The translations under genes were made by a program, and so were the position numbers. The notes beneath the pieces are model-generated. The model did no database searches. It was given only the letters and a program-made list of their open reading frames with translations, and had not been told where the DNA came from. From Pseudomonadales bacterium (GTDB lineage: Bacteria > Pseudomonadota > Gammaproteobacteria > Pseudomonadales > Ketobacteraceae), in the NCBI GenBank assembly GCA_020062665.1, contig JAGUVW010000029.1:1-64000 (forward strand): 64,000 nt of DNA. Reading direction: 5' to 3'. Below, piece after piece: positions 8,390 to 18,378 of the stretch; the stretch's first letter is position 1; the number at the start of each line of letters is the position of its first letter.

Positions 8390-9298
8390 GTGAAGCCGCT
8401 ACTGATGTTCTTACGTGCACTGTCGGGATGGCTGCTGTGTGCTGGCGCCGCACTGGCGCAGGACATCGAACCCCGTGCTTACTCCCATGCGCCGGAAGGC
8501 GTGAATTTTGCGGTGATTGGCTACGCGCGTACCGAAGGCGGGCTGGCTTTCGACCCTGCGCTGCCGGTAAAAAATCCCAACCTGGAAACCAACAGCGCCG
8601 TACTGGCCTACGCCCGCAGCCTGACCCTGTGGGGCATGTCCGCCAAGCTCGGTGGCGTGCTGCCTTACACCTGGCTGGACGGATCAGCCCAGTTGGGGAA
8701 TGACACCATTACCCGCACAGTGGAAGGCACCGGCGACCTGCGCCTGTCGGTGAATCTGCTGGGGGCGCCGCCGATGACGCTGCAGGAATTTGCCCGCTAC
8801 CGCCAGGATCTGATTGTGGGTGTGTCACTGAAACTGTCGGCCCCCACCGGTCAGTATGACAGTTCCCGCCTCGTCAACATCGGCAGCAATCGCTGGGCAG
8901 TGGAACCGGAGCTGGGTGTGTCGAAAGCACTGGGGCCGTGGACACTGGAAAGCGCCGTGGCGATGATTTTCTACACCGACAACGATGATTTCTATGGCGG
9001 CCAGACCCGATCGCAGGATGACATTTACACTGCCCACGGCCACATCATCCGCAACTTTGCCGGCGGTCACTGGTTGTCGCTCGACGCCAACTATTTCACC
9101 GGCGGGCGCACCACCCTCGACGGCGAACGCGGCAACGATCTGCAGCAGAACTGGCGCACCGGTATCACGGCAGCATTTTCGCTGGATCGGCTGCACTCGA
9201 TAAAATTCAACGCCAGTAGTGGCGTGTCCGCACGTACTGGCAATAATTTCGACCTGATCGGAATTGCCTGGCAATACCGCTGGGGCGGTGGCCTGTGA
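8390..9298 (+). CDS. Outer-membrane transporter-like protein, Phenol_MetA_deg family
   Basis: A 302-aa exported beta-barrel. The signal peptide (LRALSGWLLCAGAALA) is followed by YSHAPEGVNFAVIGYARTEGG, VLAYARSLTLWGMSAKLGGVLPYTWLDG and VGVSLKLSAPTGQYD, the pattern of the 'MetA pathway of phenol degradation' family. That name is historical and the true role is undefined; a channel for aromatic or hydrophobic compounds is often proposed. GTG 8390 is preferred because TGGAG sits 5 nt before it. ATG 8405 is an alternative. The next gene, a SulP permease, starts 18 bp after its stop, so the two may form an outer/inner membrane pair. Confidence 0.78.
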   Translation: MKPLLMFLRALSGWLLCAGAALAQDIEPRAYSHAPEGVNFAVIGYARTEGGLAFDPALPVKNPNLETNSAVLAYARSLTLWGMSAKLGGVLPYTWLDGSAQLGNDTITRTVEGTGDLRLSVNLLGAPPMTLQEFARYRQDLIVGVSLKLSAPTGQYDSSRLVNIGSNRWAVEPELGVSKALGPWTLESAVAMIFYTDNDDFYGGQTRSQDDIYTAHGHIIRNFAGGHWLSLDANYFTGGRTTLDGERGNDLQQNWRTGITAAFSLDRLHSIKFNASSGVSARTGNNFDLIGIAWQYRWGGGL

Positions 9299-9316
9299 TC
9301 AACGTTGGGAGTCCGC

Positions 9317-11083
9317 ATGACTGAACCATCCCCCACCACACCGACGCAACCAGGCCGCCTGAGCTACGCTCCCGGCACCGAACAACAGGGCTGGCGCCGC
9401 TGGGTGCCGGGCCTGCAGATGCTGGCGCGCTATCAACGCAGCTGGCTGCCACAGGACATCACGGCCGGGCTGGTGCTCACGGCGATGCTGGTGCCGGTGG
9501 GCATCGCCTATGCCGAAGCCTCTGGCGTGCCCGGCATCTATGGCCTGTACGCCACCATCGTTCCGCTGCTGGCTTATGCCATGTTCGGCCCGAGCCGGAT
9601 TCTGGTGCTGGGGCCCGATTCATCGCTGGTGGCGCTGATCCTGGCGGTGGTGTTTCCGCTGTCACAAGGCGATCCCGCCAAGGCCGTGATTCTGGCGAGT
9701 GCGATGGCGCTGGTGTCCGGTCTGATCTGCGTGGGTGCCGGCCTGCTCCGCCTGGGTTTCATCACCGAACTGTTGTCCAAACCGATCCGCTATGGCTACA
9801 TGAACGGTATCGCGCTTACGGTGCTGATCAGTCAGCTGCCAAAAATCCTAGGCGTGTCAGTGGACGGCGACGGGCCGCTGCGCAGCCTGGTGGAAATCGC
9901 CAGCACCGTGCTGGAGCAGCAATTCAATACCGCGTCGCTGCTGATCGGCGCCGGCACCATCGCCATCATTTTTGCGTTCAAGCGCTTCCCCCGCGTGCCG
10001 GGCGTGCTGATCGCCGTGGTCACGGCCACGCTGGCAACTGCCATACTCGATCTGGATAAGACCGCCGGCGTGAAAGTGCTGGGCACCCTGCCCCAGGGCC
10101 TGCCGTCTTTTGTCATTCCGTGGATTACGCTGGAAGAATTGAAGGCCGTGGTGATCGGCGGACTGGCTGTAGCACTGGTGTCATTTGCGGATACCAGCGT
10201 GCTGTCACGCACCTACGCCGCGAAAACCCGCAGCTATGTGAATCCCAATCAGGAAATGATCGGGCTAGGCATTTCCAATCTGGCGGCGGGCTTTTTTCAG
10301 GGCTTTCCCATCAGCAGCAGTTCATCGCGTACACCGGTAGCAGAAGCCGCCGGCGCCAAAACCCAGATCACCGGCGCGGTGGGCGCCCTTGCCGTCGCGC
10401 TGCTGCTGGTGCTGGCACCGGATCTGCTGGAGTACCTGCCCACCAGCGCCTTGGCAGCCGTGGTGATTGCATCTGCCATCAGCCTGTTCGAGTTCCGCGA
10501 TCTGCGCCGCATCTACCGCATCCAGAACTGGGAGTTCTGGTTGTCGATGGGCTGCTTCGCCGGCGTGGCGGTGCTGGGGGCGATTCCCGGTATTGGCCTC
10601 GCCATCGTCATTGCAGTGATCGAATTTCTGTGGGACGGCTGGCGACCGCACTTCACCGTGCTGGGCCGTGCGCCAGGCATTCGCGGCTACCACGACGTCA
10701 AGCGCTATCCCAACGCCCGCCGCATACCGGGGCTGGTGCTGTTCCGCTGGGATGCGCCGCTGTTTTTCGCCAACGCCGAGCTGTTTCAGGATTCCATCTT
10801 GAAATCAGCGGCGGAATCCCCGACGCCGGTGAAGCGCATCATCGTCACGGCAGAACCGGTCACCAGTGTGGATGTGACCTCGGCGGACATGCTGGTGGAA
10901 TTGCTGGGCATCCTGCACCACGCCGGCATCGAGCTGCATTTTGCCGAACTGAAGGATCGGGTGAAGGACAAGATCAAGCAGTTTGAAGTGTTCGATGTGC
11001 TGGGCGAAAACGTGTTTCACCCCACCATTGCGGCGGCAGTGGATGATTATCTGGAGAAACACGGCGTGGAGTGGAAGCCCTGA
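9317..11083 (+). CDS. SulP-family anion permease with C-terminal STAS domain
   Basis: A 588-aa inner-membrane transporter. The N-terminal LPQDITAGLVLTAMLVPVGIAYAEASGVPGIYGLYATIVP is the SulP signature, followed by about 10-14 helices to residue 430 and a cytoplasmic STAS domain (about 455-580; KRIIVTAEPVTSVDVTSADMLVEL). The family exchanges sulfate, bicarbonate, nitrate or dicarboxylates; the substrate is not decided here. The STAS loop reads SVDVTSADML, so the usual regulatory D-S pair is shifted to D-V-T-S. GGGAG precedes ATG 9317. It lies close behind the 8390 outer-membrane gene. Confidence 0.9.
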   Translation: MTEPSPTTPTQPGRLSYAPGTEQQGWRRWVPGLQMLARYQRSWLPQDITAGLVLTAMLVPVGIAYAEASGVPGIYGLYATIVPLLAYAMFGPSRILVLGPDSSLVALILAVVFPLSQGDPAKAVILASAMALVSGLICVGAGLLRLGFITELLSKPIRYGYMNGIALTVLISQLPKILGVSVDGDGPLRSLVEIASTVLEQQFNTASLLIGAGTIAIIFAFKRFPRVPGVLIAVVTATLATAILDLDKTAGVKVLGTLPQGLPSFVIPWITLEELKAVVIGGLAVALVSFADTSVLSRTYAAKTRSYVNPNQEMIGLGISNLAAGFFQGFPISSSSSRTPVAEAAGAKTQITGAVGALAVALLLVLAPDLLEYLPTSALAAVVIASAISLFEFRDLRRIYRIQNWEFWLSMGCFAGVAVLGAIPGIGLAIVIAVIEFLWDGWRPHFTVLGRAPGIRGYHDVKRYPNARRIPGLVLFRWDAPLFFANAELFQDSILKSAAESPTPVKRIIVTAEPVTSVDVTSADMLVELLGILHHAGIELHFAELKDRVKDKIKQFEVFDVLGENVFHPTIAAAVDDYLEKHGVEWKP

Positions 11084-11123
11084 GCATCACCACCGGCCAC
11101 GCCGTGTCACCACTGCTACCAAG

Positions 11124-12752
11124 TTAGCGGGGCAACGTGTCACCCTGCCCCACTGGCGGCCAGGACGGCGGCAACACCGTGTTGTCGGGCTGGGCGACAA
11201 AATGCGGCGACATGATCTGCACGTGGGCGGCGGCGAATTCATCCTGAATCAGCTGATGCAGTTCCGACAGCGCCAGCAGCTTGTGTGCCGGCACATCAAT
11301 ACTCACCAGCAGACGGTACTCCACATACCAGTCGTTGAGCGCCGTCTGGATGACAAAGGGCTTGGGTTCCTTGCGCACCTTTTCACACCGGCTGGCCGCA
11401 TTCAGCAGCAATTCGTGTACCTGGCGCCAGGGCGTGTCATAACCGATGGTCACTGCAGTGCTGATGATCAAGCCATCGCCGCGACTCAGCTTGCTGTAAT
11501 TGAGCGTGGACGCCCCCAGCAGCACCGCATTCGGCACCGACACTTCTTCGTTGCGCAGCGTTTTGATTTTCGTGGACAGCACGCCGACGACCGACACTGT
11601 GCCCTCGTGCTCGGCAATCTTGACGAAATCCCCCGGCTGAAACGCCCGGCTGTACACCACGATCAGGCCTCCCAGCACCTGGCTGACAATGCCGGCAGAA
11701 CCCAGCGACACCATCAGGCCCAGAAACACGCTCACGCCCTTGAACGCCTCGGTGTCCGAGCCGGGAATATAGGGGTAGGCGATGATGGCAGCGAAAATCC
11801 ACACCAGCAGCACAATCACACGGCGGGTAGCCTTGGCGGTTTCGGCGTCGAATACATAACTGCGCAGGCGCCCCTGTTCGATGCGAAGGAAAATCGCCTT
11901 CAGCACCGCCACCAGAATGTTCGCCAGCCAGAAAATCACCACCACCATGATCAGATCGGGAATGGCGGAGAGAATGCCCGACCCCACGTTCACCACCACC
12001 GCCAGGATGTGAGCCGTCAGCTGTTCGCCCACGCCACGGGTGTAGGGAAACTGACGCAGCACAAAGGTGATCCACAGATAAGCCAGCAACCCCGCCAGCG
12101 CCAGCAGCATCAGCCGCATCAGGCCTGACAGGAGCATGATCAGGAACGGCATCAGATCGATGCCCGCCAGCTTCACCTGCTTGTGGCCGACCGTCGTCGC
12201 ACTCAGTGCATCCAGTTTGCGCAGCAGATGGCGGCGTCCGCGCCACAGCAAGGCAATACCGCCGGCAAACACCAGTGTGGCCAGCACCGAGAACAGCAAA
12301 CCATACAGCACCACCTGGGGCCGCTGCTGGGCATGGCGCCGCGCCAGCCACTCCTGCAGGTTCGCGATGATGTCATCGCCGTAGCTTTCCAGCGTCATGC
12401 CATCAGGCACGTCGCCCGCCAGGTAACCGAATACGCGCGCGTCGTTCACCCGAATCCAGGCACCGGAATACCGGCCCTCGGTGCCGGTGACCCGTTCAAT
12501 CCGGTATTCGCCCCGCAGCGGAATGCTCTGGATCTGCCGCTCCACAATGGCTGCCCGCTGTGCTGGCGTAACGTCGTTGTAGTCGGCGCGCAGGGTCAGG
12601 ATGTGCACGCCCCACAGATTCACCTCGGCCCCCGTCTGCAACAGTGCCGGATCTGTTTGGGAAAAAACCGGGGACGCAATGAGAAAGGAAAAAACGCTAC
12701 TGATCAGCCATAACCACAGGGGACGTGCCATCCGTTTGCTCCGGGTTGCCAT
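11124..12752 (-). CDS. MscS-family mechanosensitive channel with periplasmic N-terminal domain
   Basis: A 542-aa protein. A signal sequence (residues about 8-32) is followed by a periplasmic domain of about 110 residues, then four to five helices between about 145 and 350. The MscS pore helix and beta-domain follow, with GLMVSLGSAGIVSQVLGGLIVVYSRAFQPGDFVKI, then EGTVSVVGVLSTKIKTLRNEEVSVPNAVLL, the canonical MscS beta domain. It should open under membrane tension to release osmolytes. The start at 12752 has AAGGAG six bases upstream. It faces away from its right-hand neighbour across a terminator. Confidence 0.88.
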   Translation of the reverse strand: MATRSKRMARPLWLWLISSVFSFLIASPVFSQTDPALLQTGAEVNLWGVHILTLRADYNDVTPAQRAAIVERQIQSIPLRGEYRIERVTGTEGRYSGAWIRVNDARVFGYLAGDVPDGMTLESYGDDIIANLQEWLARRHAQQRPQVVLYGLLFSVLATLVFAGGIALLWRGRRHLLRKLDALSATTVGHKQVKLAGIDLMPFLIMLLSGLMRLMLLALAGLLAYLWITFVLRQFPYTRGVGEQLTAHILAVVVNVGSGILSAIPDLIMVVVIFWLANILVAVLKAIFLRIEQGRLRSYVFDAETAKATRRVIVLLVWIFAAIIAYPYIPGSDTEAFKGVSVFLGLMVSLGSAGIVSQVLGGLIVVYSRAFQPGDFVKIAEHEGTVSVVGVLSTKIKTLRNEEVSVPNAVLLGASTLNYSKLSRGDGLIISTAVTIGYDTPWRQVHELLLNAASRCEKVRKEPKPFVIQTALNDWYVEYRLLVSIDVPAHKLLALSELHQLIQDEFAAAHVQIMSPHFVAQPDNTVLPPSWPPVGQGDTLPR

Positions 12753-12844
12753 GGGGGACTCCTTCACCGCAACGGTGTCAGCACCGTTCCCAGGAGTTGT
12801 ACACCATCAAAGCGGTGACGGATTTGCGCTGGATCAGCAGGCAA

Positions 12845-12880
12845 GAAAAAAGCCCGCACCTGTAAGGGGGCGGGCTTTTT
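12845..12880 (-). terminator. Terminator of the DUF1501/LamG/cytochrome operon
   Basis: A 7-bp stem, AGCCCGC (12851-12857) with GCGGGCT (12870-12876), has A-runs on the left and T-runs on the right. On the minus strand the U-run is TTTTTT. It separates the three-gene minus-strand operon from the MscS gene. Confidence 0.85.
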
Positions 12881-12905
12881 GCGGTGGACGCGATGACGAA
12901 TGCCG

Positions 12906-14489
12906 TCAGCTGCCGATCACGCCATTGACGATCGGTGCAAACGCCGTCAGCGAATCCCGCATGGTGTTGTTGCCCAGGCCATGGCCGGCAAAGCGCGTGG
13001 CAAACTGGCTCTGTTCGCCATGCAGTGCCATGTAGTTCAGCGCCACGGTTTCCACCAGCAGGTTCACGTTGTTGGCCGCCGGGCTGGAGGAGTTGTCCAC
13101 ATCGCCGGACGCGCGGAACCAGCCAATCTGGCGACTGGTGCCGGTGAGTGCGGCACGGCCATTGGGGTTGTACACAAGGAAAAACGATGCCGCAGTGGAC
13201 TGGTTGTCGCCGGTCCACTGGCCCTTGCCACGTCCGCCGGCGGAATCATCCACCATGCCGTTGCTGGCCACCGAGCCGTCACTGAACACATACAGCATCA
13301 GCGGCACTCCTACCCGGTGGGCATACTCCAGACAGGCACCCATGCATTCGCCGGCGCGGAAATCCCGTGCTTCGCCAGTGGAGCGATCACCGGTGTGATA
13401 ATCGAAACCACCCATGGTGATGGAGCCCGCGCCGGAAAAGCCGTTCACCACCAGCTTCATGACCGACGCCGTCTTCTGATATTCACCGTCGCTGTTGAAA
13501 TCCGCCGACGAGAAAATGCCACCGGCGCCCACGATGTCCACGTCCGCCACCGGATTCAGGGTTGAAGGATCCCCATAGCGATCCGCCAGATCCGCGCTCT
13601 TGACGTAACCGCAGCGGATCAATTCGCGGATGACCTCTTCGCGGCCCACGCCCACCCTCGGATCCAGATTGCCCATCTTCTGCTCGCTGACGCGGGCGAT
13701 GGATTCCATCACGCTCACTACATCCTGCTGATCCAGCAAACCCACCAGCTTGCCGGTATCCACCAGGCCGGTCACGTCACTGGGACGATCCACCTTGGTG
13801 GGCCGCACCGATGGATCCATCCACATGGCAGGCGCCATCGAGTTGCCACCGGAATCCGCTGCACGGGAACCGATCAGGGTCAGCAGTTCGCCGTCGGCAC
13901 CGGCCCGATAGATGTAATACAGCGGGCTGTGGGGGTTGTTGCCGGTATCATTTTCGGAGCGCGCCGGAATCACCGCGCCATCGGTATTGGCCAGCGCCCC
14001 GGCCGAAGCACGCCGCAGAATGCCGCGCAGAAACGCGCTGTCGGTATGGAACAGCAAACCCAGCTGGTTGTTGATGAAATCCCGGGTCTGGGTTTGCGGA
14101 TTGGCGATCGACGGCACCATGTCGCCCGGCAAGCCCAGCTTGCTGTAGCCTTCGGTGCTGAGAAAATCGTCCTGACCACCACGCCCGCCCACCAGCACGT
14201 TGGAGCCGGCAATATTGGCACCGCCCGCCAGATCGAAGCAGATGAACGGAATCTTGCCCGCACCCTGCACGGTGATGCCACACTGGCTGCGCAGCGTATT
14301 GATGTCACTGGACAGCTGCGCGTAAGCCGCGCGGGGGTTGGCGAACAAGCCCAGGATGCTGGGACCCAGCACCGATGCGGCACCGGTCATCATGCCCTGG
14401 CGGATAAAATCACGGCGGGTCTTGGGCCGCGCGTGATCCGGATGCAGCAGCGGCGCGTCGGGATGCAGATTGCGATTTTTATTTTTCAT
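12906..14489 (-). CDS. Tat-exported DUF1501-like protein
   Basis: A 527-aa protein with a twin-arginine signal (KTRRDFIRQGMMTGAASVLG, residues about 23-42, cut near AAYA at 57). The body resembles DUF1501, a sulfatase-fold-like family found beside haem-c lipoproteins. Segments include FICFDLAGGANIAGSNVLVGG, SITMGGFDYHTGDRS and VPLMLYVFSDGSVASNGMVDD, the last two rich in Asp and His that could hold metal. It is the third gene of a minus-strand operon with the LamG di-haem lipoprotein and the mono-haem protein; Tat export implies folding with a cofactor in the cytoplasm. The substrate is not known. Confidence 0.7.
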   Translation of the reverse strand: MKNKNRNLHPDAPLLHPDHARPKTRRDFIRQGMMTGAASVLGPSILGLFANPRAAYAQLSSDINTLRSQCGITVQGAGKIPFICFDLAGGANIAGSNVLVGGRGGQDDFLSTEGYSKLGLPGDMVPSIANPQTQTRDFINNQLGLLFHTDSAFLRGILRRASAGALANTDGAVIPARSENDTGNNPHSPLYYIYRAGADGELLTLIGSRAADSGGNSMAPAMWMDPSVRPTKVDRPSDVTGLVDTGKLVGLLDQQDVVSVMESIARVSEQKMGNLDPRVGVGREEVIRELIRCGYVKSADLADRYGDPSTLNPVADVDIVGAGGIFSSADFNSDGEYQKTASVMKLVVNGFSGAGSITMGGFDYHTGDRSTGEARDFRAGECMGACLEYAHRVGVPLMLYVFSDGSVASNGMVDDSAGGRGKGQWTGDNQSTAASFFLVYNPNGRAALTGTSRQIGWFRASGDVDNSSSPAANNVNLLVETVALNYMALHGEQSQFATRFAGHGLGNNTMRDSLTAFAPIVNGVIGS

Positions 14490-14520
14490 AACAGAATCCT
14501 CAAACTCTCATCACGTCCCG

Positions 14521-17115
14521 TTACTGCAGCAACACGGCTGCGGAACCCAAAGCGGCCGCACAGGTCGCCTTGACGATTTTCTGGGTGTCGATGCTGTTGC
14601 TGGCGCCCGGATGGCGACCGCTCAGCAGCTGGATCAGATCATCCAGTTCCGCCTTCATGGCCACTTCATCCGGCTGGGATTCCAGGCCCACACCCACTAC
14701 CCGTGCGAACAGCGGATCGATGATCTGGTCGCGCTCGGTGGTGGTATCAAACGCCGGCGTCACACCCGTATTGAAGTTGGCGAATCCCGGGAAGAATGCG
14801 CTGCGCAGGCCAGTGTTATCCACCATCTCGCTGCAGTACTCGATCGCCAGCTGTGCCACCGCCATCTGCTGGGCCGACACAAAGGTTTCCACCGAAGGCG
14901 TGCCCGGCAACTGCTGCCGCACCGTGTTGTAAGTATTGCGCACATTGGTGTTGGTGACCGGCACACCGGTGATCTTCGACATCGACGCGCTGATTTCGGC
15001 AAACATGCGCAGGCCGATATCCGGTTCTGCGTCGCTCGGGGTGGGCGGCACGGGGCTCACCACACCTTCCACGCGCACGTCGCTTTCTTCACCGATCAGC
15101 TCGAAGGTCAGGAAGAATTCATCGGCGTTGGAACCCAGCTCCAGCGGGATGATGGTGCCGATGCCGGACAGCGGCTGGCCCATCTCGCCGTACTGGCTGG
15201 ATTCCAGCGTGGTATTCAGCTTGGCGTAGGCCTGGCCGACTGTCGGCTCCTTGCCATTGATACCAATGCGCATGCCCCGCAGCGGAATGTTGCTGTAGCT
15301 GTCCTGCCCGGTGCCGCCGTTGGCGGTGCGGTACAGGAACGGCGCGTTGAACAGATAGCTGTAGCTGTCGAAGATGCTGGTTTCGAACACCACGTAGCTG
15401 TTGAAGCCGTCGTCGATGTCCACCAGATCGGTGACGTTGAACATCAGGTAATACTTCTCACCCACGCCAGCGTCGAAGTTGGTGACGATCTCGCTGGGAT
15501 TCAGCACCCGGTTATAGATGGCCACGAAGCGCACCACGCCCTGCCACTGGCGCGAACCCGAGGATTCGCTGCCGACGATAAAGGCAAAACCGTCATCCCA
15601 GCCGTTCAGGCTGCCACCGGCAGAAGGATCCGCATCATCGGTGAAGATGCCGTTGACGTAGATACGACGACCATTCACTGGTGAATAGGTCACCACCACA
15701 TGCTGCAGGGTCGCCTGCAGATCCTCGTCGTCCGCGTTGGTGGTCAATGCCGGTTCGCCATTGCCGCTGGTGGTGCTGGCACGGTTGAGGAAATCGTAGC
15801 GGTACTGGGTCTGGCCCAGCGTGAAATTGCGCTCCGATGTGCCGGAAGAATAGGTCAGGATGCGCGCCGGGCCTTCCTGAACCACGTTGGCGGGCGCAAC
15901 CCAGGCTTCGATGGTGTATTCACCGCTCATGCGGATCTGGTCAGCCAGTTTCTTGCTGCTGGCGGTGGTTGCCTGCGCGCGGCCGCCTGCACCCAGCTGG
16001 ATGCCGTTGCCGCCCACCCACTGCACGTTGCCAAACAGCGTCAGGTTCATGCGCGGTTCCACGCCACTGCTGTCCGCCGCAATCACACCTTCACCTTCAG
16101 AAAAGTCCCACTTGGCAATGGCGCCGGTATCCACGCGGCCACCGCCACTGGCCAGGATGCCGTCGGATTCCAGCACCATGGCCTTGCTGGTTTTCCAGTT
16201 GGCCGGGATCGCATTCGGAGCAGACACAGCGTTTTCCAGATCCTTGATGGCATCGAGCATTTCCGCCGCATCCGCCATGCAGTCGTTGCCGCAGTTGTGG
16301 AATTCGCTGCGCAGACGCACCACAAAACGGGACAGCGCTTCATTCAGCGGGCGATCCAGCACACCGTCGTCGATATCCATCCGGGCGCGCGATGCATCAT
16401 AGGCTTCATTCAGATTGAGGCTGGCAAAATAGGGCTGCTGCGGTGTGGCTGTGCCAGACCGGTGACAGCTGTCACATCCGTATGCGGCAAACAGCGGATA
16501 GACCGTGGTGCCAAACGCAGACACCACCGAATCATAGTCACTGGCACCTGTTACCGGGAATTGTTTGGTAACCGTGATCTCCTGATTGCTCTTTTCCTGG
16601 CTCAGACTCAACTCGATGGTTGTGGTGTCACCATTGCCACCGCCCACCCAGTCCTCGATGGCGCGACGCAGGTCACCGGCGCACACGGCGTTGCCACCGT
16701 CGATCCAGCAGTTGTGACCATCGTTGACTTTTTCCACCACGCGGGAGCTGCCCGGGTTGTCGCGGTTGATCACCGTCAGCGCCTGGGTGTAGGCGGAGTT
16801 GACGTTATCCTCGCGCACGAACTGCGGCGCCTGACCGCCCACATCGTGACAGCTGCCGCAGCGGTTATCCGCGCGGAACTTGTCGAAGAAATAAATCTTG
16901 AAGCGCTGCACGTCCTCATTGGCCGGCACCGGGCCAATGTAGGGGCCGACTGTACCCGAGCCGGTGTTATTGCCACCGCCATTGGGATCACTGTTCATCT
17001 TGTTCTCGGCGCCACCACCGCAGCCGCCCACGATCAGCGTCGCCGCCAGCAGCAGCCACCCCAGGCCCGACCTGCCGTTCTTCTTGTTCATGTTTGAATT
17101 CATCGACCCGCTCAT
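14521..17115 (-). CDS. Di-haem c lipoprotein with LamG/concanavalin-like domain
   Basis: An 864-aa lipoprotein: lipobox LIVGGC gives the lipidated Cys at 32. Two haem-c sites, CGSCH (86-90) and CDSCH (214-218), lie in the N-terminal third, both in contexts typical of single-haem cytochrome c folds. A LamG/ConA-like domain spans about 332-545 (KWDFSEGEGVIAADSSG, YTIEAWVAPANV, HVVVTYSPVNGRRIYVNG, AIYNRVLNPSEI). The C-terminal 300 residues are unassigned. This implies an outer-surface electron-transfer protein with a carbohydrate- or protein-binding domain. GGAGAG precedes ATG 17115. It is the second gene of the operon, 54 bp after its neighbour. Confidence 0.8.
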   Translation of the reverse strand: MSGSMNSNMNKKNGRSGLGWLLLAATLIVGGCGGGAENKMNSDPNGGGNNTGSGTVGPYIGPVPANEDVQRFKIYFFDKFRADNRCGSCHDVGGQAPQFVREDNVNSAYTQALTVINRDNPGSSRVVEKVNDGHNCWIDGGNAVCAGDLRRAIEDWVGGGNGDTTTIELSLSQEKSNQEITVTKQFPVTGASDYDSVVSAFGTTVYPLFAAYGCDSCHRSGTATPQQPYFASLNLNEAYDASRARMDIDDGVLDRPLNEALSRFVVRLRSEFHNCGNDCMADAAEMLDAIKDLENAVSAPNAIPANWKTSKAMVLESDGILASGGGRVDTGAIAKWDFSEGEGVIAADSSGVEPRMNLTLFGNVQWVGGNGIQLGAGGRAQATTASSKKLADQIRMSGEYTIEAWVAPANVVQEGPARILTYSSGTSERNFTLGQTQYRYDFLNRASTTSGNGEPALTTNADDEDLQATLQHVVVTYSPVNGRRIYVNGIFTDDADPSAGGSLNGWDDGFAFIVGSESSGSRQWQGVVRFVAIYNRVLNPSEIVTNFDAGVGEKYYLMFNVTDLVDIDDGFNSYVVFETSIFDSYSYLFNAPFLYRTANGGTGQDSYSNIPLRGMRIGINGKEPTVGQAYAKLNTTLESSQYGEMGQPLSGIGTIIPLELGSNADEFFLTFELIGEESDVRVEGVVSPVPPTPSDAEPDIGLRMFAEISASMSKITGVPVTNTNVRNTYNTVRQQLPGTPSVETFVSAQQMAVAQLAIEYCSEMVDNTGLRSAFFPGFANFNTGVTPAFDTTTERDQIIDPLFARVVGVGLESQPDEVAMKAELDDLIQLLSGRHPGASNSIDTQKIVKATCAAALGSAAVLLQ

Positions 17116-17169
17116 TGTTATCTCTCCACCACGTTTGCCCAGGCTCTACCGGTTTGTTGGGGCTGACAC

Positions 17170-18378
17170 TCAGTCACCCCGGCAGTAGGCCGCCGCATCC
17201 GTGAATACATTCTGCAGGTTATAACCATTCTTGAAATTCGAAACCATGCTGGAAACCTGTGCGATATCCCCCACCGTGGTCGGTGCATGCAAACAGACTG
17301 TCTTGAACACATGCTGCACCTGACACTGGGCGAACGCTTCGGTGTGCGCCAGCTCCATGCCCATGGACTTGGCACCCTGACCACCGGCTGGCAGACCATT
17401 GTCCCAGCCCAGCGCCGAGTTCTGACCCTCACGCCAGTAGTTGTCCCACTGATCATTCGGCGTGGCATAACCGTAGCGGAAGGTATCGGCATTGATCAGG
17501 TACTTGGGCTGCACGCTGTTGGGCGTATAGACGATCTCGCCTTCGTCGGTGCCTTCTTCACCCGACCAATTGTAGTAGGCAAATGCCTGCGCCAGCGGAT
17601 CCATGCCCGCATGGCAACCCACGCAGTTGTTCATGAACAGGCGGCTGTCACCGCCGGGGCTGCGGGACACGTCCTGACGGATACGATCCGGCGTGCGGGT
17701 GGTGTCCTTCACCTGCTCCAGATCCAGGCAGAGGAAGTTCATCATGGTGAAGCGCAACATGGCGCGGTTGGTACCTGCCACGAAATAGGCCTTGGCGCCC
17801 TGGCGGGTGGTCATCACGCCAGCGGTGGCACTGGAGGGCAGGTAGGACTGGCTGGTACGCACCAGAACATCTTCGTCACCCAGATCGGCACCGCTGTTTT
17901 CCAGCGCCACATAATGATCGTTGTTGGCTGAGGAATAGGCTGGCAGACCGTTGCCATTACCCACATAGAGCACATCGTCATGCAGCGCCTTGCGGAAGTC
18001 GTCGCCATCGCGCACCAGCCCGATCAGGGTGGCGGTGAAATCGTTGAGATCGGCGAAAACCGTCTGCTCCTCGTTGGACCAGGGCGTAAACAGATTCTTG
18101 AGGGTGACGTTATAAAAGCTGGGACTTTCCAGCGCGATGGCGGCGGCCTCGCGGGCCAGTGCATCACTGTTGGTCACGTTGTCTTCGTCGGGATCCATGA
18201 TCGCCAGCATCTGGGCCAGCTCGCCATCGGTAGGCGGCACCCCGGCAATGCGATCATACATACGTTTGGCCTGGTCACGGGCACCCGCTTCAACCGACGC
18301 AGATGTCACAGCCAGACCCATTGCGAGCGCCAGCGCGCCCAGCCTTGTTGCCCAGGACAGATTCTTGTTCTTGAACAT
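17170..18378 (-). CDS. Exported mono-haem c protein
   Basis: A 402-aa secreted protein with a signal peptide (LGALALAMGLAVTSASVEA) and one haem-binding CVGCH at 252-256, preceded by DSRLFMNNCVGCHAGMDPLAQAF, similar to the C-terminal haem region of DUF1588/DUF1585-like cytochromes of planctomycete type. The conserved FLCLDLEQVKD at about 215-225 fits that group. Start 18378 is taken because GAAGGATTGG lies upstream and it sets the signal peptide correctly. It is first in the operon 17170-14521-12906 and faces the di-haem PD40 lipoprotein across 271 bp. Confidence 0.72.
   Translation of the reverse strand: MFKNKNLSWATRLGALALAMGLAVTSASVEAGARDQAKRMYDRIAGVPPTDGELAQMLAIMDPDEDNVTNSDALAREAAAIALESPSFYNVTLKNLFTPWSNEEQTVFADLNDFTATLIGLVRDGDDFRKALHDDVLYVGNGNGLPAYSSANNDHYVALENSGADLGDEDVLVRTSQSYLPSSATAGVMTTRQGAKAYFVAGTNRAMLRFTMMNFLCLDLEQVKDTTRTPDRIRQDVSRSPGGDSRLFMNNCVGCHAGMDPLAQAFAYYNWSGEEGTDEGEIVYTPNSVQPKYLINADTFRYGYATPNDQWDNYWREGQNSALGWDNGLPAGGQGAKSMGMELAHTEAFAQCQVQHVFKTVCLHAPTTVGDIAQVSSMVSNFKNGYNLQNVFTDAAAYCRGD

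Noticed and set aside
14470-15684. Long plus-strand open frame of about 400 codons opposite the LamG gene
   Set aside because: Composition is His/Arg/Gln-rich and it is a shadow of the GC-rich true gene on the minus strand; no ribosome site or family match.
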